A DNA stretch of 64,000 nt from Streptomyces anulatus (GCF_000721175.1 NZ_JOEZ01000016.1:372001-436000); one strand, 5' to 3'. Positions 45,145 to 55,987 are shown, counted from the stretch's first letter. The notes: generated from the sequence alone by a model not told the origin. Made by a program: numbers and translations.

Positions 45145-46080
45145 CTACCCCTTCAGGTAGCTCGTAATGCCGTCGGCCAGGCCCTGGGCCGCCTTCTGCC
45201 GCCAACTCGCGCTGGTGAGCAGGGCGGCGTCCTTCGGGTCACGCATATTGCCGCATTCGACGAACACCTTGGGCACGGTCGACAGATTCAGTCCGCCGAG
45301 ATCATTACGCGTGTCCAGGCCGGTATTTCCACCGACGTAATTGGAAGGTGCGCTTCCGGTCGTGCGGACGAAGTGTCCCGCGATCCTCGCGCCGAGATCG
45401 GCCGAACTCTTCACGATCTTCGAGGTGTCGGCCCCGCCGCTCTTCACCCCGGCGGGCAGGATCACGTGGAAGCCCCGGTTGCCCACGGCCGATCCGTCGG
45501 CGTGCACCGACACCACCGCGTCGGCCTTCGCCCCGTTCCCGATCCGGGCCCGCTCGTCGATGCACGGCCCGAACGGCCGGTCCGCGTCGTGCGTCAGGCG
45601 GACCCGGGCGCCCTCGGCCTCCAGCAGCGTGCGCAGCCGGCGGGACACGTCGAGGGTGAACCGGGCCTCCGCGTAACCGTCATCGGTGGACGTACCGGTC
45701 GTGTCGCACTCCTTGCGGCCGGTGCCGATGTCGACCTGCTCGTCGATCTCCCGGGTGTGGTCGCGGTTACCCGGATTGTGTCCCGGGTCGATCACCACGG
45801 TCCGGCCGGTCAGCGGGCCCCTCGGCAGCGGTTCCGCGGAGGCGGACGCGGACGGCGTGGCCCCGGCGGATCCGGACGGCTCCGGCTGCCCGCCGCTCGG
45901 CGTCGTGGCCGTCGGGGATGCGCCGCCGGCACCCGGCCGCGGCGAGGCCGCACCGGCCTCGCCGGCTTCCGGGCCGCCGCCGCAACCGGCGGCGGTCAGG
46001 CATACGGCGGCCAGCGCGGCGGCCACGGACAGGGGCTGCCGGGCGCGGCGGGCGGGGGGAAGGCTGTCGTCGTACGGCAC
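45145..46080 (-). CDS. Lipoprotein N-acetylmuramoyl-L-alanine amidase (Amidase_3)
   Basis: 311 residues. A lipoprotein signal ends in LTAAGCGGG (lipobox Cys), followed by a Ser/Pro/Ala/Gly linker. The zinc amidase has TVVIDPGHNPGN (His), a catalytic or metal Glu in DDGYAEARFTLDVS, VVSVHADGSAVGNRGF (His) and VFVECGNMRDPKDA (Glu). It cleaves the amide between MurNAc and the stem peptide and acts outside the membrane during wall turnover or sporulation. GTG start at 46080. Confidence 0.9.
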   Translation of the reverse strand: MPYDDSLPPARRARQPLSVAAALAAVCLTAAGCGGGPEAGEAGAASPRPGAGGASPTATTPSGGQPEPSGSAGATPSASASAEPLPRGPLTGRTVVIDPGHNPGNRDHTREIDEQVDIGTGRKECDTTGTSTDDGYAEARFTLDVSRRLRTLLEAEGARVRLTHDADRPFGPCIDERARIGNGAKADAVVSVHADGSAVGNRGFHVILPAGVKSGGADTSKIVKSSADLGARIAGHFVRTTGSAPSNYVGGNTGLDTRNDLGGLNLSTVPKVFVECGNMRDPKDAALLTSASWRQKAAQGLADGITSYLKG

Positions 46081-46114
46081 GCGGCGATGCTACCCACCCG
46101 GCTGTCCGGACGGC

Positions 46115-47065
<951 letters not shown>

Positions 47066-47119
47066 TCACCCGGGCCGCCCCCAAGTGTGTGCATGGTGAA
47101 CGCTTCCCGGCGGTGCTCT

Positions 47120-47205
47120 GCTCCGGTCCGGATCCCACAGCGTTCCGGTCCGGATCCCACAGCGTTCCGGCCCGGATCCGACGGCATTCCGGTCCGGATC
47201 CGCCA
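47120..47205. repeat. Four tandem copies of a ~22-bp repeat
   Basis: Units at 47120-47139 (20 bp), 47140-47161, 47162-47183 and 47184-47205 share the core TTCCGGTCCGGATCC with small changes. The period is two helical turns. The array lies 35 bp before the KstR box of the fused acyl-CoA dehydrogenase gene in a 499-bp region (46796-47294) with no other gene. Could be a regulatory array or simple tandem expansion. Confidence 0.75.
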
Positions 47206-47239
47206 GTGATCTGACCATCTATCAGCTCTTCCACCCGAG

Positions 47240-47253
47240 TGGAACGTGTTCTA
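47240..47253. promoter_or_regulatory. KstR operator before the fused acyl-CoA dehydrogenase gene
   Basis: TGGAACGTGTTCTA matches TNNAACNNGTTNNA fully and ends 41 nt upstream of the ATG at 47295. A KstR-type repressor bound here would block the promoter of the 47-51 kb operon. Confidence 0.72.
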
Positions 47254-47294
47254 CTCTTGCGCCGTTCCAGTGGCTGCGACCGGCGGGGATTCGC

Positions 47295-49505
47295 ATGGGC
47301 ATCGGCACGGGTATCGGCATCACCGAAGAGCACCGCGCGCTGGCGCACTCCGTACGGGGCTGGCTGGCCCGCGCCGCGCCCCCCGGCGAGGTACGCGAAC
47401 TCCTCGACGCGGGGGGCCCGGCCACCCTCGGCGTGCGCCCCGCCCACTGGGAGGCGCTCGCCGCGCAGGGGCTCACCGGCATCCATCTGCCCGAGGAGTA
47501 CGGGGGCGGCGGCGGGGACCTCCTCGACCTCGCCGTCGTCCTGGAGGAGGCCGCGTACGCCTCGCTGCCCGGCCCGTATCTCGCGACCACCCTCACCTCC
47601 GCCGTACTCGACCGCGCGGTGGCCGCCGGGGCCGGGGAGCTGAGCGGCCCGCTCCGGGAGCTCGCCGCGGGGGGCCGCACCGCGGCCGTCGCCCTCACCC
47701 CAGGCACCCTCACCGCGACCTGGGCCCCGGACGGCCACCGGCTCGACGGCACCGCCCCGCCCGTCCTGACCGCCGACGCGGCCGACCTGCTCCTGCTGCC
47801 CGCCGCCACGCCCGACGGCCAGCACTGGTTCCTCGTGGACGCCGGGGCCGACGGTCTCGCCGTGCGCCCGCACCGCAGCGCCGACCCGACCCGCCCCACC
47901 GCCGAGGTGCGTGCCGACGCCGTCCATGTCCCCGCGCGCCGGGTCGTGCCGGTGACCGATCCGGCGCTCGTCGGCGACCTGGCCGCCGTCCTGCTGGCCG
48001 CCGACGCCTGCGGTACCGCCGCCCGCAGCCTGGACACCGCCGTCGAACACGCCACCGTACGGGAGCAGTTCGGGCGTCCCATCGGGGCGTTCCAGGCCGT
48101 CAAGCACCTCTGCGCCGACATGCTCGTCCGCCTCGAACAGGCCCGCGCCCTCACCTGGGACGCCGCCCGAGCCGCCGGCGAGGAGCCCGGGGTGCGCGGG
48201 CTCGTCGCCGCGCTCGCCGCCGCCACCGCACCCGAGGCCGCGTACACCTGCGCCAAGGACGCCATCCAGATCCTCGGCGGCATCGGCTTCACCTGGGAGC
48301 ACGACGCCCACCTCCGGTTGCGCCGGGCCGTCCTCGCCCGCCAGCTCCTCGGCGCCGCCGGCCCGCACCGGCTGCGCGCCGTCCGCCACGCCGAGGCCGG
48401 GGCCCGCCGCGAACTCGCCCTGGAACTCCCCGCCGAGGCCGCCCGCCACCGCGCCGAAGCCCGGCCGCATCTCGCCGCGGCCCGGGGCCTGGCGCCCCGC
48501 GAGGCCCGCCGCGCCCTCGCCGCCACCGGCTACGCCGCCCCGCACCTCCCCGCCCCGTACGGGCTGGGCGCAGGGCCCGTGCAGCAGCTGGCGATCCAGC
48601 AGGAGTTGAGCGAGCAGTCCATCCGGCTCAGCGATCTCTCCATCGCCACCTGGGTGGTGCCGTCCCTCATCGCGTACGGCACCGAGGAGCAGCGCGATCG
48701 CTATCTGCCGGCGACCCTGCGCGGCGACCTCCAGTGGTGCCAGCTCTTCTCCGAACCCGACGCCGGCTCCGACCTCGCCGCGCTGCGCACCCGCGCCGTA
48801 CGGACCGACGAGGGGTGGCGGATCACCGGGCGGAAGGTCTGGACGAGCGCCGCCCGCACCGCCGACCACGGCATCCTGCTGGCCCGCACCGACCCGGACG
48901 CGCCCAAGCACCGTGGTCTCACCTACTTCCTGGTCGACATGGAGAGGGCCCGGGGCATCGGCATCCGCCCACTGAAGGAGATCACCGGCCGGGCCCTCTT
49001 CAACGAGGTCCACTTCGACGACGTCCTGCTGCCCGTCGACGCCGTCGTCGGCGAGGTCGGCGGCGGCTGGCGGGTCGCCCGCGACACCCTCGGCAACGAA
49101 CGCGTCCACATGGCCGACCAGGTGACCTTCGACAGCGGACTCGAAGCCCTGATCGCCCGCTCGGCCGGACTGGACGACGCCACACGGGCACGTATCGGCG
49201 CGCTCGCCGCCGAAGCCCACGCGCTCGCCTGCACCGGCCTGCGCACCACGCTCCAGCAGGTCGCCGGCCGCGAACCCGGCGCAGGGGCCTCCGTACGCAA
49301 GCTCGTCCAGACCGTCCACCAGCAGAAGGTCGCCGAGATCACCCTCGAACTCCTCGGCCCGGACGGCGCGGTGGACGAACCGGCGGCGGGCGAACGGGCC
49401 CTCCACGGCTTCCTGATGTCCCGCTGCCTGACCATCGCGGGCGGCACCACCCAGATCCAGCTCAACGTCGTCGCCGAACGGATCCTCGGCCTGCCCCGGG
49501 ACTGA
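47295..49505 (+). CDS. Fused double acyl-CoA dehydrogenase (FadE34-like)
   Basis: 736 residues, two acyl-CoA dehydrogenase units in one chain. The N-half (~1-365) holds [20 protein letters not shown] and ends with [25 protein letters not shown] (in parts). The C-half has [16 protein letters not shown] (FAD-binding), [18 protein letters not shown] and [23 protein letters not shown]. Mycobacterial FadE34 has the same single-chain two-domain design and dehydrogenates steroid side-chain acyl-CoA. It overlaps no gene but lies 26 nt before the lipid-transfer gene. KstR box upstream. The catalytic base cannot be placed with certainty from reading. Confidence 0.88.
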   Translation: MGIGTGIGITEEHRALAHSVRGWLARAAPPGEVRELLDAGGPATLGVRPAHWEALAAQGLTGIHLPEEYGGGGGDLLDLAVVLEEAAYASLPGPYLATTLTSAVLDRAVAAGAGELSGPLRELAAGGRTAAVALTPGTLTATWAPDGHRLDGTAPPVLTADAADLLLLPAATPDGQHWFLVDAGADGLAVRPHRSADPTRPTAEVRADAVHVPARRVVPVTDPALVGDLAAVLLAADACGTAARSLDTAVEHATVREQFGRPIGAFQAVKHLCADMLVRLEQARALTWDAARAAGEEPGVRGLVAALAAATAPEAAYTCAKDAIQILGGIGFTWEHDAHLRLRRAVLARQLLGAAGPHRLRAVRHAEAGARRELALELPAEAARHRAEARPHLAAARGLAPREARRALAATGYAAPHLPAPYGLGAGPVQQLAIQQELSEQSIRLSDLSIATWVVPSLIAYGTEEQRDRYLPATLRGDLQWCQLFSEPDAGSDLAALRTRAVRTDEGWRITGRKVWTSAARTADHGILLARTDPDAPKHRGLTYFLVDMERARGIGIRPLKEITGRALFNEVHFDDVLLPVDAVVGEVGGGWRVARDTLGNERVHMADQVTFDSGLEALIARSAGLDDATRARIGALAAEAHALACTGLRTTLQQVAGREPGAGASVRKLVQTVHQQKVAEITLELLGPDGAVDEPAAGERALHGFLMSRCLTIAGGTTQIQLNVVAERILGLPRD

Positions 49506-49531
49506 CCGCACAAGACAAGAGGAGTCGGACA

Positions 49532-50722
49532 ATGAAGGCCTACATCGTCGGCGTCGGCATGACGAAGTTCGAGAAGCCCGAGACCCGCGACCGGCAGTAC
49601 TGGGACATGGTCCGCGAGGCGGGCACCGCCGCCCTGGAGGACGCCGGGCTCCGCTACGACCAGGTCGAACAGGTCCCCGTCGGCTACTGCTTCCAGGCCT
49701 CCACCGCCGGACAGCGGGCCGTCTACGAGCTGGGGCTGACCGGCGTCCCCGTCTACAACGTCAACAACAACTGCGCCACCGGCTCCACCGCCCTGTTGCT
49801 GGCCCGGCAGTTCGTCGAGGGCGGCGGCAGCGACTGCGTCCTCGCCCTGGGCTTCGAGAAGATGGCCCGCGGGGCGTTGGGCGGTGGCTCCGACCGCGGC
49901 GACTTCGCGACCTCGCCCGTCGCCCGGCACTACGGGATCATGGCCGCCGCCCACGGCTTCGAGATGTCCCCGCCCACCGCCCAGATCTTCGGCAACGCGG
50001 CCCGCGAGCACATGGAGCGGTACGGGACGACGCCCGCGCAGCTCGCGGCGGTCGGGGCCAAGAACCACCGGCACTCGGTGAACAACCCGTACGCCCAGTT
50101 CCAGGACCCGTACACGGTCGAGGAGGTCCTCGCCGCCCGCACCGTCCACCGCCCCCTCACCAAGCTCCAGTGCTCGCCCACCTCCGACGGGGCGGCGGCG
50201 GCCGTCGTCGTCTCCGAGCGGTTCGTCGAGCGGCACGGCCTGGGGGACCGGGCCGTGGAGATCGCCGCCCAGGCCATGACCACCGACACCGAGGCCTCCT
50301 TCGCCTCCGGCAGCTGCATCGACGCGGTGGGCGCCCCGATGTCCAAGGCCGCCGCCCAGCAGGTCTACACCGCCTCCGGCCTCGGCCCGGACGATCTCGA
50401 CGTCATCGAGCTGCACGACTGCTTCTCCGTCAACGAGCTCCTCACCTACGAGGCGCTGGGCCTGTGCGGCGAGGGGGAGTCCGGCAAGCTCGTGGAGTCC
50501 GGGGCGACCACCTACGGCGGGCGGTGGGTGGTGAACCCGTCCGGTGGCCTGATCTCCAAGGGTCACCCGCTGGGCGCGACCGGCATCGCCCAGGCCGCCG
50601 AGCTGACCTGGCAGCTGCGCGGCGAGGCCGGAGCCCGCCAGGTCTCCGGCGCAAGAACCGCCCTCGCCCACAACATCGGCCTCGGCGGGGCGGCGGTGGT
50701 CACGCTGCTGCGGCGCGGCTGA
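49532..50722 (+). CDS. Lipid-transfer protein / thiolase-fold enzyme (SCP-x, Ltp-like)
   Basis: 396 residues of the thiolase fold: [18 protein letters not shown] (nucleophilic Cys), [20 protein letters not shown] (conserved HDxFS), and [21 protein letters not shown] (catalytic His). Such SCP-x thiolase/'Ltp' proteins cleave beta-keto or beta-hydroxy side-chain CoA thioesters of sterols. In the mycobacterial pathway Ltp proteins work as thiolases or retro-aldolases. Start at 49532 with AGAGGAG upstream. Same operon as the fused dehydrogenase. Confidence 0.88.
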   Translation: MKAYIVGVGMTKFEKPETRDRQYWDMVREAGTAALEDAGLRYDQVEQVPVGYCFQASTAGQRAVYELGLTGVPVYNVNNNCATGSTALLLARQFVEGGGSDCVLALGFEKMARGALGGGSDRGDFATSPVARHYGIMAAAHGFEMSPPTAQIFGNAAREHMERYGTTPAQLAAVGAKNHRHSVNNPYAQFQDPYTVEEVLAARTVHRPLTKLQCSPTSDGAAAAVVVSERFVERHGLGDRAVEIAAQAMTTDTEASFASGSCIDAVGAPMSKAAAQQVYTASGLGPDDLDVIELHDCFSVNELLTYEALGLCGEGESGKLVESGATTYGGRWVVNPSGGLISKGHPLGATGIAQAAELTWQLRGEAGARQVSGARTALAHNIGLGGAAVVTLLRRG

Positions 50723-50875
50723 GACGGGCGGGCGCGGCCGGGGCTCCCGGGGCGCGGGTGCGTGGTGAGCGCGGCCGGGGCGCCCGGGGCCCGGGGCCTA
50801 GGTCCTGCGACCGGCGACCCCGGCCCGAGACCTGGACCCGATACCCGATGTACGGGCCGCTCGCCGCCTGGGACC

Positions 50876-52324
50876 ATGACTTTCATGCCCGACGTCTCCG
50901 CGCCCGTCTCCGCCCGGCCCGCCTCCTCCCGAATACGGCCCAGCACCTGGGCCGTCGTGCTCGCCGCCTGCACCGGCCAGTTCCTCGTCGTCCTCGACGT
51001 CTCCGTCGTCAACGTGGCGCTGCCCTCCATGCGGGCCGACCTGGGGCTGAGCGCGGGGGGCCTCCAATGGGTCGTCAACGCCTACTCGATCGCGTTCGCC
51101 GGGTTCATGCTCCTGGGCGGGCGGGCCGCCGACATCTACGGGCGCAAGCTGATGTTCCTCGTCGGGCTCGGCGTCTTCACCGCCGCCTCCCTCGCCGGCG
51201 GCCTCGCCCAGGAGGGCTGGCAGCTCCTCGCCGCCCGTGCCGTCCAGGGCCTCGGGGCCGCCGTCCTCGCTCCAGCCACCCTCACCATCCTCACCGCGGC
51301 CGTCCCCGAGGGTCCGGCCAGGACGAAGGCGATCGGCACCTGGATGGCGGTCGGCGCGGGCGGCGGCGCGGCCGGCGGGCTGATCGGCGGGGTCCTCACC
51401 GACGCCCTCTCCTGGCGCTGGGTCCTCCTGATCAACGTGCCCATCGGCGCCCTCGTCCTGGTCGCCGCCGCCCTGCGGATCACCGAGGGCCGCGCGGGCG
51501 ACCGCCGTCGCATCGACTTCCTGGGCGCGGTCCTGGTCACCGCGGGCCTCGCCGCCGTCGCGTACGGCATCGTCCAGACCGAGGCCGAGGGCTGGGCGGC
51601 CGCCGCCACCCTCGTGCCGCTGCTCTCGGGAGTCGCGCTGCTGGCCGCCTTCGTACTGGTCGAGGCGCGGACCGCCGTGCCGCTGATCCCGCTGCGCGTG
51701 TTCTCCGTACGAGCTGTGTCCTCGGCCAACGTGTCGATGCTGCTCATGGGGTCGGCGACCTTCTCCATGTGGTACTTCATGACCGTGTACGCCCAGAACG
51801 TCCTGGGCTACACGCCGTTGCGGGCCGGTCTCGCGCTGATGCCGACCTCGGCGGCCGTCATCCTCGGCTCCAAGCTGGCCCCGCGCCTCATGGTGCGCAC
51901 CGGAGCGAAGAGCCTCGCCGTCGCCGGGGTCCTGATCACCGCCGCGGGCTTCGGCTGGCAGTCCACGATGGGCGTGGAGGGCTCCTACCTCACGGGGATC
52001 ATGTTCCCCGGCATCCTGATGATGGCCGGGGCAGGTCTCGCCTCCACCCCGCTCGCCACCCTCGCCACCTCCGGCGCGGACCCGGGCGACGCCGGACTCG
52101 TCTCGGGCCTCGTCAACACCTCCCGCACCATGGGCGGTGCGCTGGGCCTCGCGGTGCTCTCCACGGTCGCGGCAGCACGCACCGCGGGTTCCGGCGACGC
52201 GGCCGAGGTCACCGCCGGATACGCGCTGGCCTTCCGCACGGCGAGCGGGGTGCTGCTGGCCGGGGTGATCGTGATGCTGGTCTGGCTGCCGAACCACCGC
52301 GGGCCGCGCCGCGGCACGGCGTAG
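50876..52324 (+). CDS. DHA2-family MFS transporter
   Basis: 482 residues, 14 helices of the EmrB/QacA type: FLVVLDVSVVNVALPSM in TM1, GGRAADIYGRKLMF, LSWRWVLLINVPIG and YTPLRAGLALMPTSAAVI. No C-terminal winged helix, unlike the 2746 gene. It may export or import a metabolite tied to the flanking beta-oxidation genes, but nothing in the sequence fixes the cargo. Start at 50876; ATG at 50885 is also possible. Confidence 0.87.
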   Translation: MTFMPDVSAPVSARPASSRIRPSTWAVVLAACTGQFLVVLDVSVVNVALPSMRADLGLSAGGLQWVVNAYSIAFAGFMLLGGRAADIYGRKLMFLVGLGVFTAASLAGGLAQEGWQLLAARAVQGLGAAVLAPATLTILTAAVPEGPARTKAIGTWMAVGAGGGAAGGLIGGVLTDALSWRWVLLINVPIGALVLVAAALRITEGRAGDRRRIDFLGAVLVTAGLAAVAYGIVQTEAEGWAAAATLVPLLSGVALLAAFVLVEARTAVPLIPLRVFSVRAVSSANVSMLLMGSATFSMWYFMTVYAQNVLGYTPLRAGLALMPTSAAVILGSKLAPRLMVRTGAKSLAVAGVLITAAGFGWQSTMGVEGSYLTGIMFPGILMMAGAGLASTPLATLATSGADPGDAGLVSGLVNTSRTMGGALGLAVLSTVAAARTAGSGDAAEVTAGYALAFRTASGVLLAGVIVMLVWLPNHRGPRRGTA

Positions 52325-52401
52325 CCCGCCAACCCAGCGATCTGACACCACGTCAGCAGTCTTCACAACTTCCGGGGCCTGCGTTATACATGGGCCATCG
52401 G

Positions 52402-52417
52402 CTAGAACGCGTTCTAG
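52402..52417. promoter_or_regulatory. KstR operator before the MaoC gene, perfect palindrome
   Basis: CTAGAACGCGTTCTAG is a perfect 16-bp palindrome containing a full TNNAACNNGTTNNA match. It is 97 nt upstream of the MaoC start, so the MaoC-ADH-SDR genes have their own promoter. Confidence 0.78.
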
Positions 52418-52513
52418 AAGGGCGTGCCCTGCCGGTCACCGCACGACCTCGGTGCGGCCGACGGTGCGGACGGCCGTGCCGAGGTCTTCCCACCATCAAG
52501 GAGCAGCTCCGTC

Positions 52514-53368
52514 ATGCCCATTGATGCCCGGGCGGCACTCGCCGCCGAACCCCGCCGAGCCGAGATCGGCTGGAACCACAAGGACGTCCAGCTCTACCAC
52601 CTGGGTCTCGGCGCGGGCAGCCCCGCCACCGACCCCGGCGAACTGCGCTACACCCTGGAGTCCCGGCTCCAGGTGCTGCCGAGCTTCGCCACCGTCGCGG
52701 GCGCGGGCACGGCCGCCTTCGGCGGCATGGGCGCGCCGGGCATCGACGTGGACCTCGCCGCCGTCCTGCACGGCGGACAGTCCGTACGCGTCCACCGCCC
52801 GATCCCGGTGACCGGCCGCGCCGTGCAGACCTCGAAGGTCGCGGCGGTGTACGACAAGGGCAAGGCCGCCGTCATCGTGCTGCGTACCGAGGCGGGCGAC
52901 GACGACGGGCCGCTGTGGACCAACGACGCCCAGATCTTCGTACGCGGCGAGGGCGGCTTCGGCGGCGAACGCGGCCCCTCCGACCGGCTCACCCCGCCGG
53001 AGCGGGCCCCCGACCGGACGGTGGAGCGCCCGATCCGCGAGGACCAGGCGCTGCTCTACCGCCTCTCGGGCGACTGGAACCCGCTCCACGCCGACCCCGC
53101 CTTCGCCGAGCTGGCCGGCTTCGACCGGCCGATCCTGCACGGGCTGTGCACGTACGGCATGACCCTGAAGGCCGTCGCCGACACCCTGCTGGACGGCGAC
53201 GTCTCCCGGATCACCGCCTACCGCACCCGTTTCGCCGGCGTGGTCGTCCCCGGCGAGACCCTCCGCATCCGGATGTGGAGCGGGGACGGCCGTGTCCAGG
53301 TGACGGTCGCCGCCGCCGAGCGGGACGACGCACCGGTCCTCGCCGACACGCTCGTCGAACACCTCTGA
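52514..53368 (+). CDS. MaoC-family double-hotdog enoyl-CoA hydratase / 3-hydroxyacyl-thioester dehydratase
   Basis: 284 residues with two hotdog domains. The catalytic hydratase-2 motif is YRLSGDWNPLHADPAFAELA (Asp/His pair), then GFDRPILHGLCTYGMTLKAV. The N-half carries LQVLPSFATVAGAG and GGQSVRVHRPIPVTG. This closely resembles mycobacterial HtdY-type proteins (Rv3389c as I recall), hydrating trans-2-enoyl-CoA in beta-oxidation. ATG at 52514 with AAGGAG upstream. Operon with the ADH and SDR genes; KstR palindrome in front. Confidence 0.88.
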   Translation: MPIDARAALAAEPRRAEIGWNHKDVQLYHLGLGAGSPATDPGELRYTLESRLQVLPSFATVAGAGTAAFGGMGAPGIDVDLAAVLHGGQSVRVHRPIPVTGRAVQTSKVAAVYDKGKAAVIVLRTEAGDDDGPLWTNDAQIFVRGEGGFGGERGPSDRLTPPERAPDRTVERPIREDQALLYRLSGDWNPLHADPAFAELAGFDRPILHGLCTYGMTLKAVADTLLDGDVSRITAYRTRFAGVVVPGETLRIRMWSGDGRVQVTVAAAERDDAPVLADTLVEHL

Positions 53369-53416
53369 ACACATCGACACCACGATGAAGATGGCGATTT
53401 GAGGGGAGCCGTACCC

Positions 53417-54493
53417 ATGCGCGCAGCCGTACTGCACGAGATAGGCCAGGAGAAGCTCGAAGTCCTCGACGACGTCGAGGCGGTGGGCTTCGGCCCCGGA
53501 AAGGTCAGGCTCCGCATCCGCGCCACCGGCCTCTGCCACTCCGACGTCTCCGCGATGAGCGGCGTCCTCCCGCAGCCGGCCCCCTTCATCCCCGGCCACG
53601 AGGGCGCGGGCGAGGTCGTCGATGTCGGCGACGGGGTGACCGGGCTGAGCGCCGGCGACCGGGTCCTCGTCTGCTGGCTGCCCGCCTGCGGGGCCTGTCC
53701 CTCCTGCAAGCGGGGCCAGACCCAGCTGTGCCTCGCCGGGTTCATGAACGCGGGCACCCCGAACTTCAAGCGCCCCGGCGGCGATGTCTTCGGCTTCGCG
53801 GGTACCGGCACCTTCACCGAGGAGGTCGTCGTCGGTGCGGGCTGCGCGGTGCCGATCCCCGACGACGTACCGTTCGAGATCGCCGCCCTGATCGGCTGCG
53901 GGGTCACCACCGGCCTCGGCGCGGCCATCAACACGGCGAAGGTGGAGGCCGGTTCGTCGGTCGCCGTGATCGGCTGCGGCGGCGTCGGCATCTCCACGAT
54001 CCAGGGCGCCCGGGTCCAGGGCGCGGCCCAGATCATCGCCGTCGATCCGGTCGCCTCCCGCCGTGAGGCCGCCCTCCGCTTCGGCGCCACCGAGGCCGTC
54101 GCCCCCGACGGTCTGGCCGACGCCAAGCAGCGGATCACCGGCGGCGAGGGCTTCGACTACGTCTTCGAGGTCGTCGGAAAGTCCGCCACCGCCCGCATCG
54201 CCTACGAGAACACCCGCCGCGGCGGCACCCTGTGCGTCGTCGGGGCCGGGGCCATGGACGACGACTTCCAGGTCAACATGTTCGAGCTGTTCTTCGACGA
54301 GAAGCGGATCCTGCCCTCCATGTACGGGGGAGGGGACGTCCTGCGCTCCTACGAGCGGGCCATCGCCCTCTGGCGGGCGGGCCGTATCGACCTGGAGTCG
54401 ATGATCACCCACCGGGTCCGGCTGGACGGGGTCAACGACGCCCTGGACCAGATGCGCACGGGCGAGTCGCTGCGTACCTGCATCGAGCTCTGA
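53417..54493 (+). CDS. Zinc-dependent medium-chain alcohol dehydrogenase
   Basis: 358 residues. Catalytic zinc ligands are Cys in ATGLCHSDVSAM, the His in FIPGHEGAGEVVDVG, and a distal Cys in LIGCGVTTGLGAA. Structural zinc cysteines are in CGACPSCKRGQTQLC. The cofactor site is VAVIGCGGVGIS. Class-III/AdhD-like group. It oxidises an alcohol, perhaps the side-chain hydroxyl, to aldehyde or ketone with NAD(P) or a bound cofactor. Start at 53417 with GAGGGGAG upstream; 48 nt after the MaoC gene. Confidence 0.88.
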   Translation: MRAAVLHEIGQEKLEVLDDVEAVGFGPGKVRLRIRATGLCHSDVSAMSGVLPQPAPFIPGHEGAGEVVDVGDGVTGLSAGDRVLVCWLPACGACPSCKRGQTQLCLAGFMNAGTPNFKRPGGDVFGFAGTGTFTEEVVVGAGCAVPIPDDVPFEIAALIGCGVTTGLGAAINTAKVEAGSSVAVIGCGGVGISTIQGARVQGAAQIIAVDPVASRREAALRFGATEAVAPDGLADAKQRITGGEGFDYVFEVVGKSATARIAYENTRRGGTLCVVGAGAMDDDFQVNMFELFFDEKRILPSMYGGGDVLRSYERAIALWRAGRIDLESMITHRVRLDGVNDALDQMRTGESLRTCIEL

Positions 54494-54549
54494 ACCCCGT
54501 ACCCGAGCACTCGTACCCGAGCACCTGACCAACGACGATGAGGAATGCC

Positions 54550-55497
54550 ATGTCACTTCCCCTCCCGCTGGACGGGCTGTCCGCGATCGTCACCGGCGCG
54601 GGTCGCGGCCTCGGCCGGGCCGAAGCCCTCGAACTGGCCCGCCTCGGTGCGGCCGTCGTCGTCAACGACTACGGGCAGCCCGGCCGTGACGGCTCCGGCG
54701 AGGCGTCCGCCGCCCCCGCCGAGGAGGTCGCCGCCGAGATCCGCGCGGCCGGCGGCCGGGCCGTCGCCCACCTCGGCGACGTATCCGACCACGAACAGGC
54801 ACGGGCCCTGGTGGAGTCGGCCGTCGCCACCCACGGCCGCCTCGACATCCTGGTCAACAACGCGGGCATCCTGCGCGACCGGATGATCTTCTCGATGACC
54901 GAGGCGGAATGGGACTCGGTCATCCGCGTCCACCTCAAGGGCCACTTCAACACCACGCACTTCGCCGCCGCCCACTGGCGCGCCCGCTCCAAGGAGACCG
55001 GCGGGCCGGTCTACGGGCGGATCGTCAACACCTCGTCGGAGGCGTTCCTCGCGGGCTCGGCGGGCCAGCCCAACTACGCGGCGGCCAAGGGCGGCATCGT
55101 CGGCCTCACCACCTCCACCGCACTGGCCCTCGCCAAGTACGGCGTCACCGCCAACGCCATCTGCCCGCGCGCCCGGACCCGGATGACCGAGGACGTGTTC
55201 GCGGGCTTCCAGGAACCGGCGGACGGCACCCTCGACCCGCTGGCGCCCGAGCATGTCTCCCCGCTCGTCGGCTATCTCGCCTCACCGGCGGCGGCCGGGG
55301 TCAACGGTCAGCTGCTCGTCGTCCACGGAGGCATGGTCGCCGTCGTCGAACGGCCCCGGGTGGCCGCCCGGTTCGACGCGACGAAGGAGACGTTTACCTT
55401 CGCGGAGCTGAACGAACTGCTCACCCCGTACTACGCGGACCGGCCCCCGAACGAGACCTTCGCGGCCGCCGAAGTCCTGGGCCTGAAGCGGCGGTAA
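54550..55497 (+). CDS. SDR-family 3-hydroxyacyl-CoA dehydrogenase (MFE-2-type)
   Basis: 315 residues. NAD-binding TGAGRGLGRAEALELAR, NNAGILRDRMIFSMTEAEWD, the Ser of the active site in NTSSEAFLAGSAGQPNYAAAK (Ser-Tyr-Lys). The longer length and GILRD pattern resemble the dehydrogenase part of multifunctional enzyme 2 / 17beta-HSD4-like proteins, which pair with a MaoC hydratase, as encoded here two genes upstream. Start at 54550 with GAGGAA upstream. Strong terminator follows 10 nt past the stop. Confidence 0.88.
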   Translation: MSLPLPLDGLSAIVTGAGRGLGRAEALELARLGAAVVVNDYGQPGRDGSGEASAAPAEEVAAEIRAAGGRAVAHLGDVSDHEQARALVESAVATHGRLDILVNNAGILRDRMIFSMTEAEWDSVIRVHLKGHFNTTHFAAAHWRARSKETGGPVYGRIVNTSSEAFLAGSAGQPNYAAAKGGIVGLTTSTALALAKYGVTANAICPRARTRMTEDVFAGFQEPADGTLDPLAPEHVSPLVGYLASPAAAGVNGQLLVVHGGMVAVVERPRVAARFDATKETFTFAELNELLTPYYADRPPNETFAAAEVLGLKRR

Positions 55498-55506
55498 GGG
55501 CGTGTA

Positions 55507-55553
55507 CGAGGCAGGGCCTGGACCGGCTGCCCGCCGGTCCAGGCCCTGCCTCG
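55507..55553 (+). terminator. Strong hairpin terminator after the SDR gene
   Basis: A perfect 20-bp inverted repeat (55507-55526 and 55534-55553) with a 7-nt loop begins 10 nt past the stop codon. It ends the MaoC-ADH-SDR transcript. Confidence 0.85.
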
Positions 55554-55569
55554 CTCGCCTGCTGCGCGG

Positions 55570-55740
55570 CTCAGAGCCTGTCGGGTGGCCTTGGATCGGA
55601 AGCGGACGCGGTCCGGTGCGTGCGGTTCTCAGGCGCCGAGAGGTCCTGGTAGCGGAGCTACCAGGGCCTTTCGGCAATGCCGGAAGCGTGCGTGCCAGGG
55701 CGTGGCCGCCTGATCAGAGGTCACCCGACAGGCTCTCAGG
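55570..55740. mobile_element. MITE-like non-coding element with 22-bp terminal inverted repeats
   Basis: The ends (55570-55591 and 55719-55740) are inverted repeats identical at 20 of 22 positions, sharing AGAGCCTGTCGGGTG. The 171-bp body has no gene and contains an internal hairpin CCTGGTAGC/GCTACCAGG (55645-55665). A shortened relative lies at 4863-4903. The end resembles transposon ends seen in Streptomyces; I infer a miniature inverted-repeat element mobilised in trans. Confidence 0.65.
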
Positions 55741-55987
55741 CCGCCCTGGATTCCTCCGTGGCCGGCCGGCGGTGGCGGCCGTGCGGCTGCACCGACGTGT
55801 TCTCCGCCGACGCACCCCCCCGGTGCCTTCCGGAACCGCCGGTTCCGGCCCTGTGGTCCGCCCCCGTCGGGCGCTGCTGGGTCGTGTCGGTTCGGGCTTC
55901 GGACATGTGGGAAGTCACCCCGTTGTGATCGCTTACCTGTGTCGCACCTACGTGTGTCGCAAGCCCCGCCACCGCCTTCCGACGCGG

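Noticed and set aside
47120..47205. Possible CRISPR array
   Set aside because: Units of ~22 bp abut directly without unique spacers and no cas genes are nearby.
50723..50875. Possible KstR box before the second DHA2 transporter
   Set aside because: No AAC-N2-GTT palindrome was found in this gap; the gene may be read through from the upstream operon.
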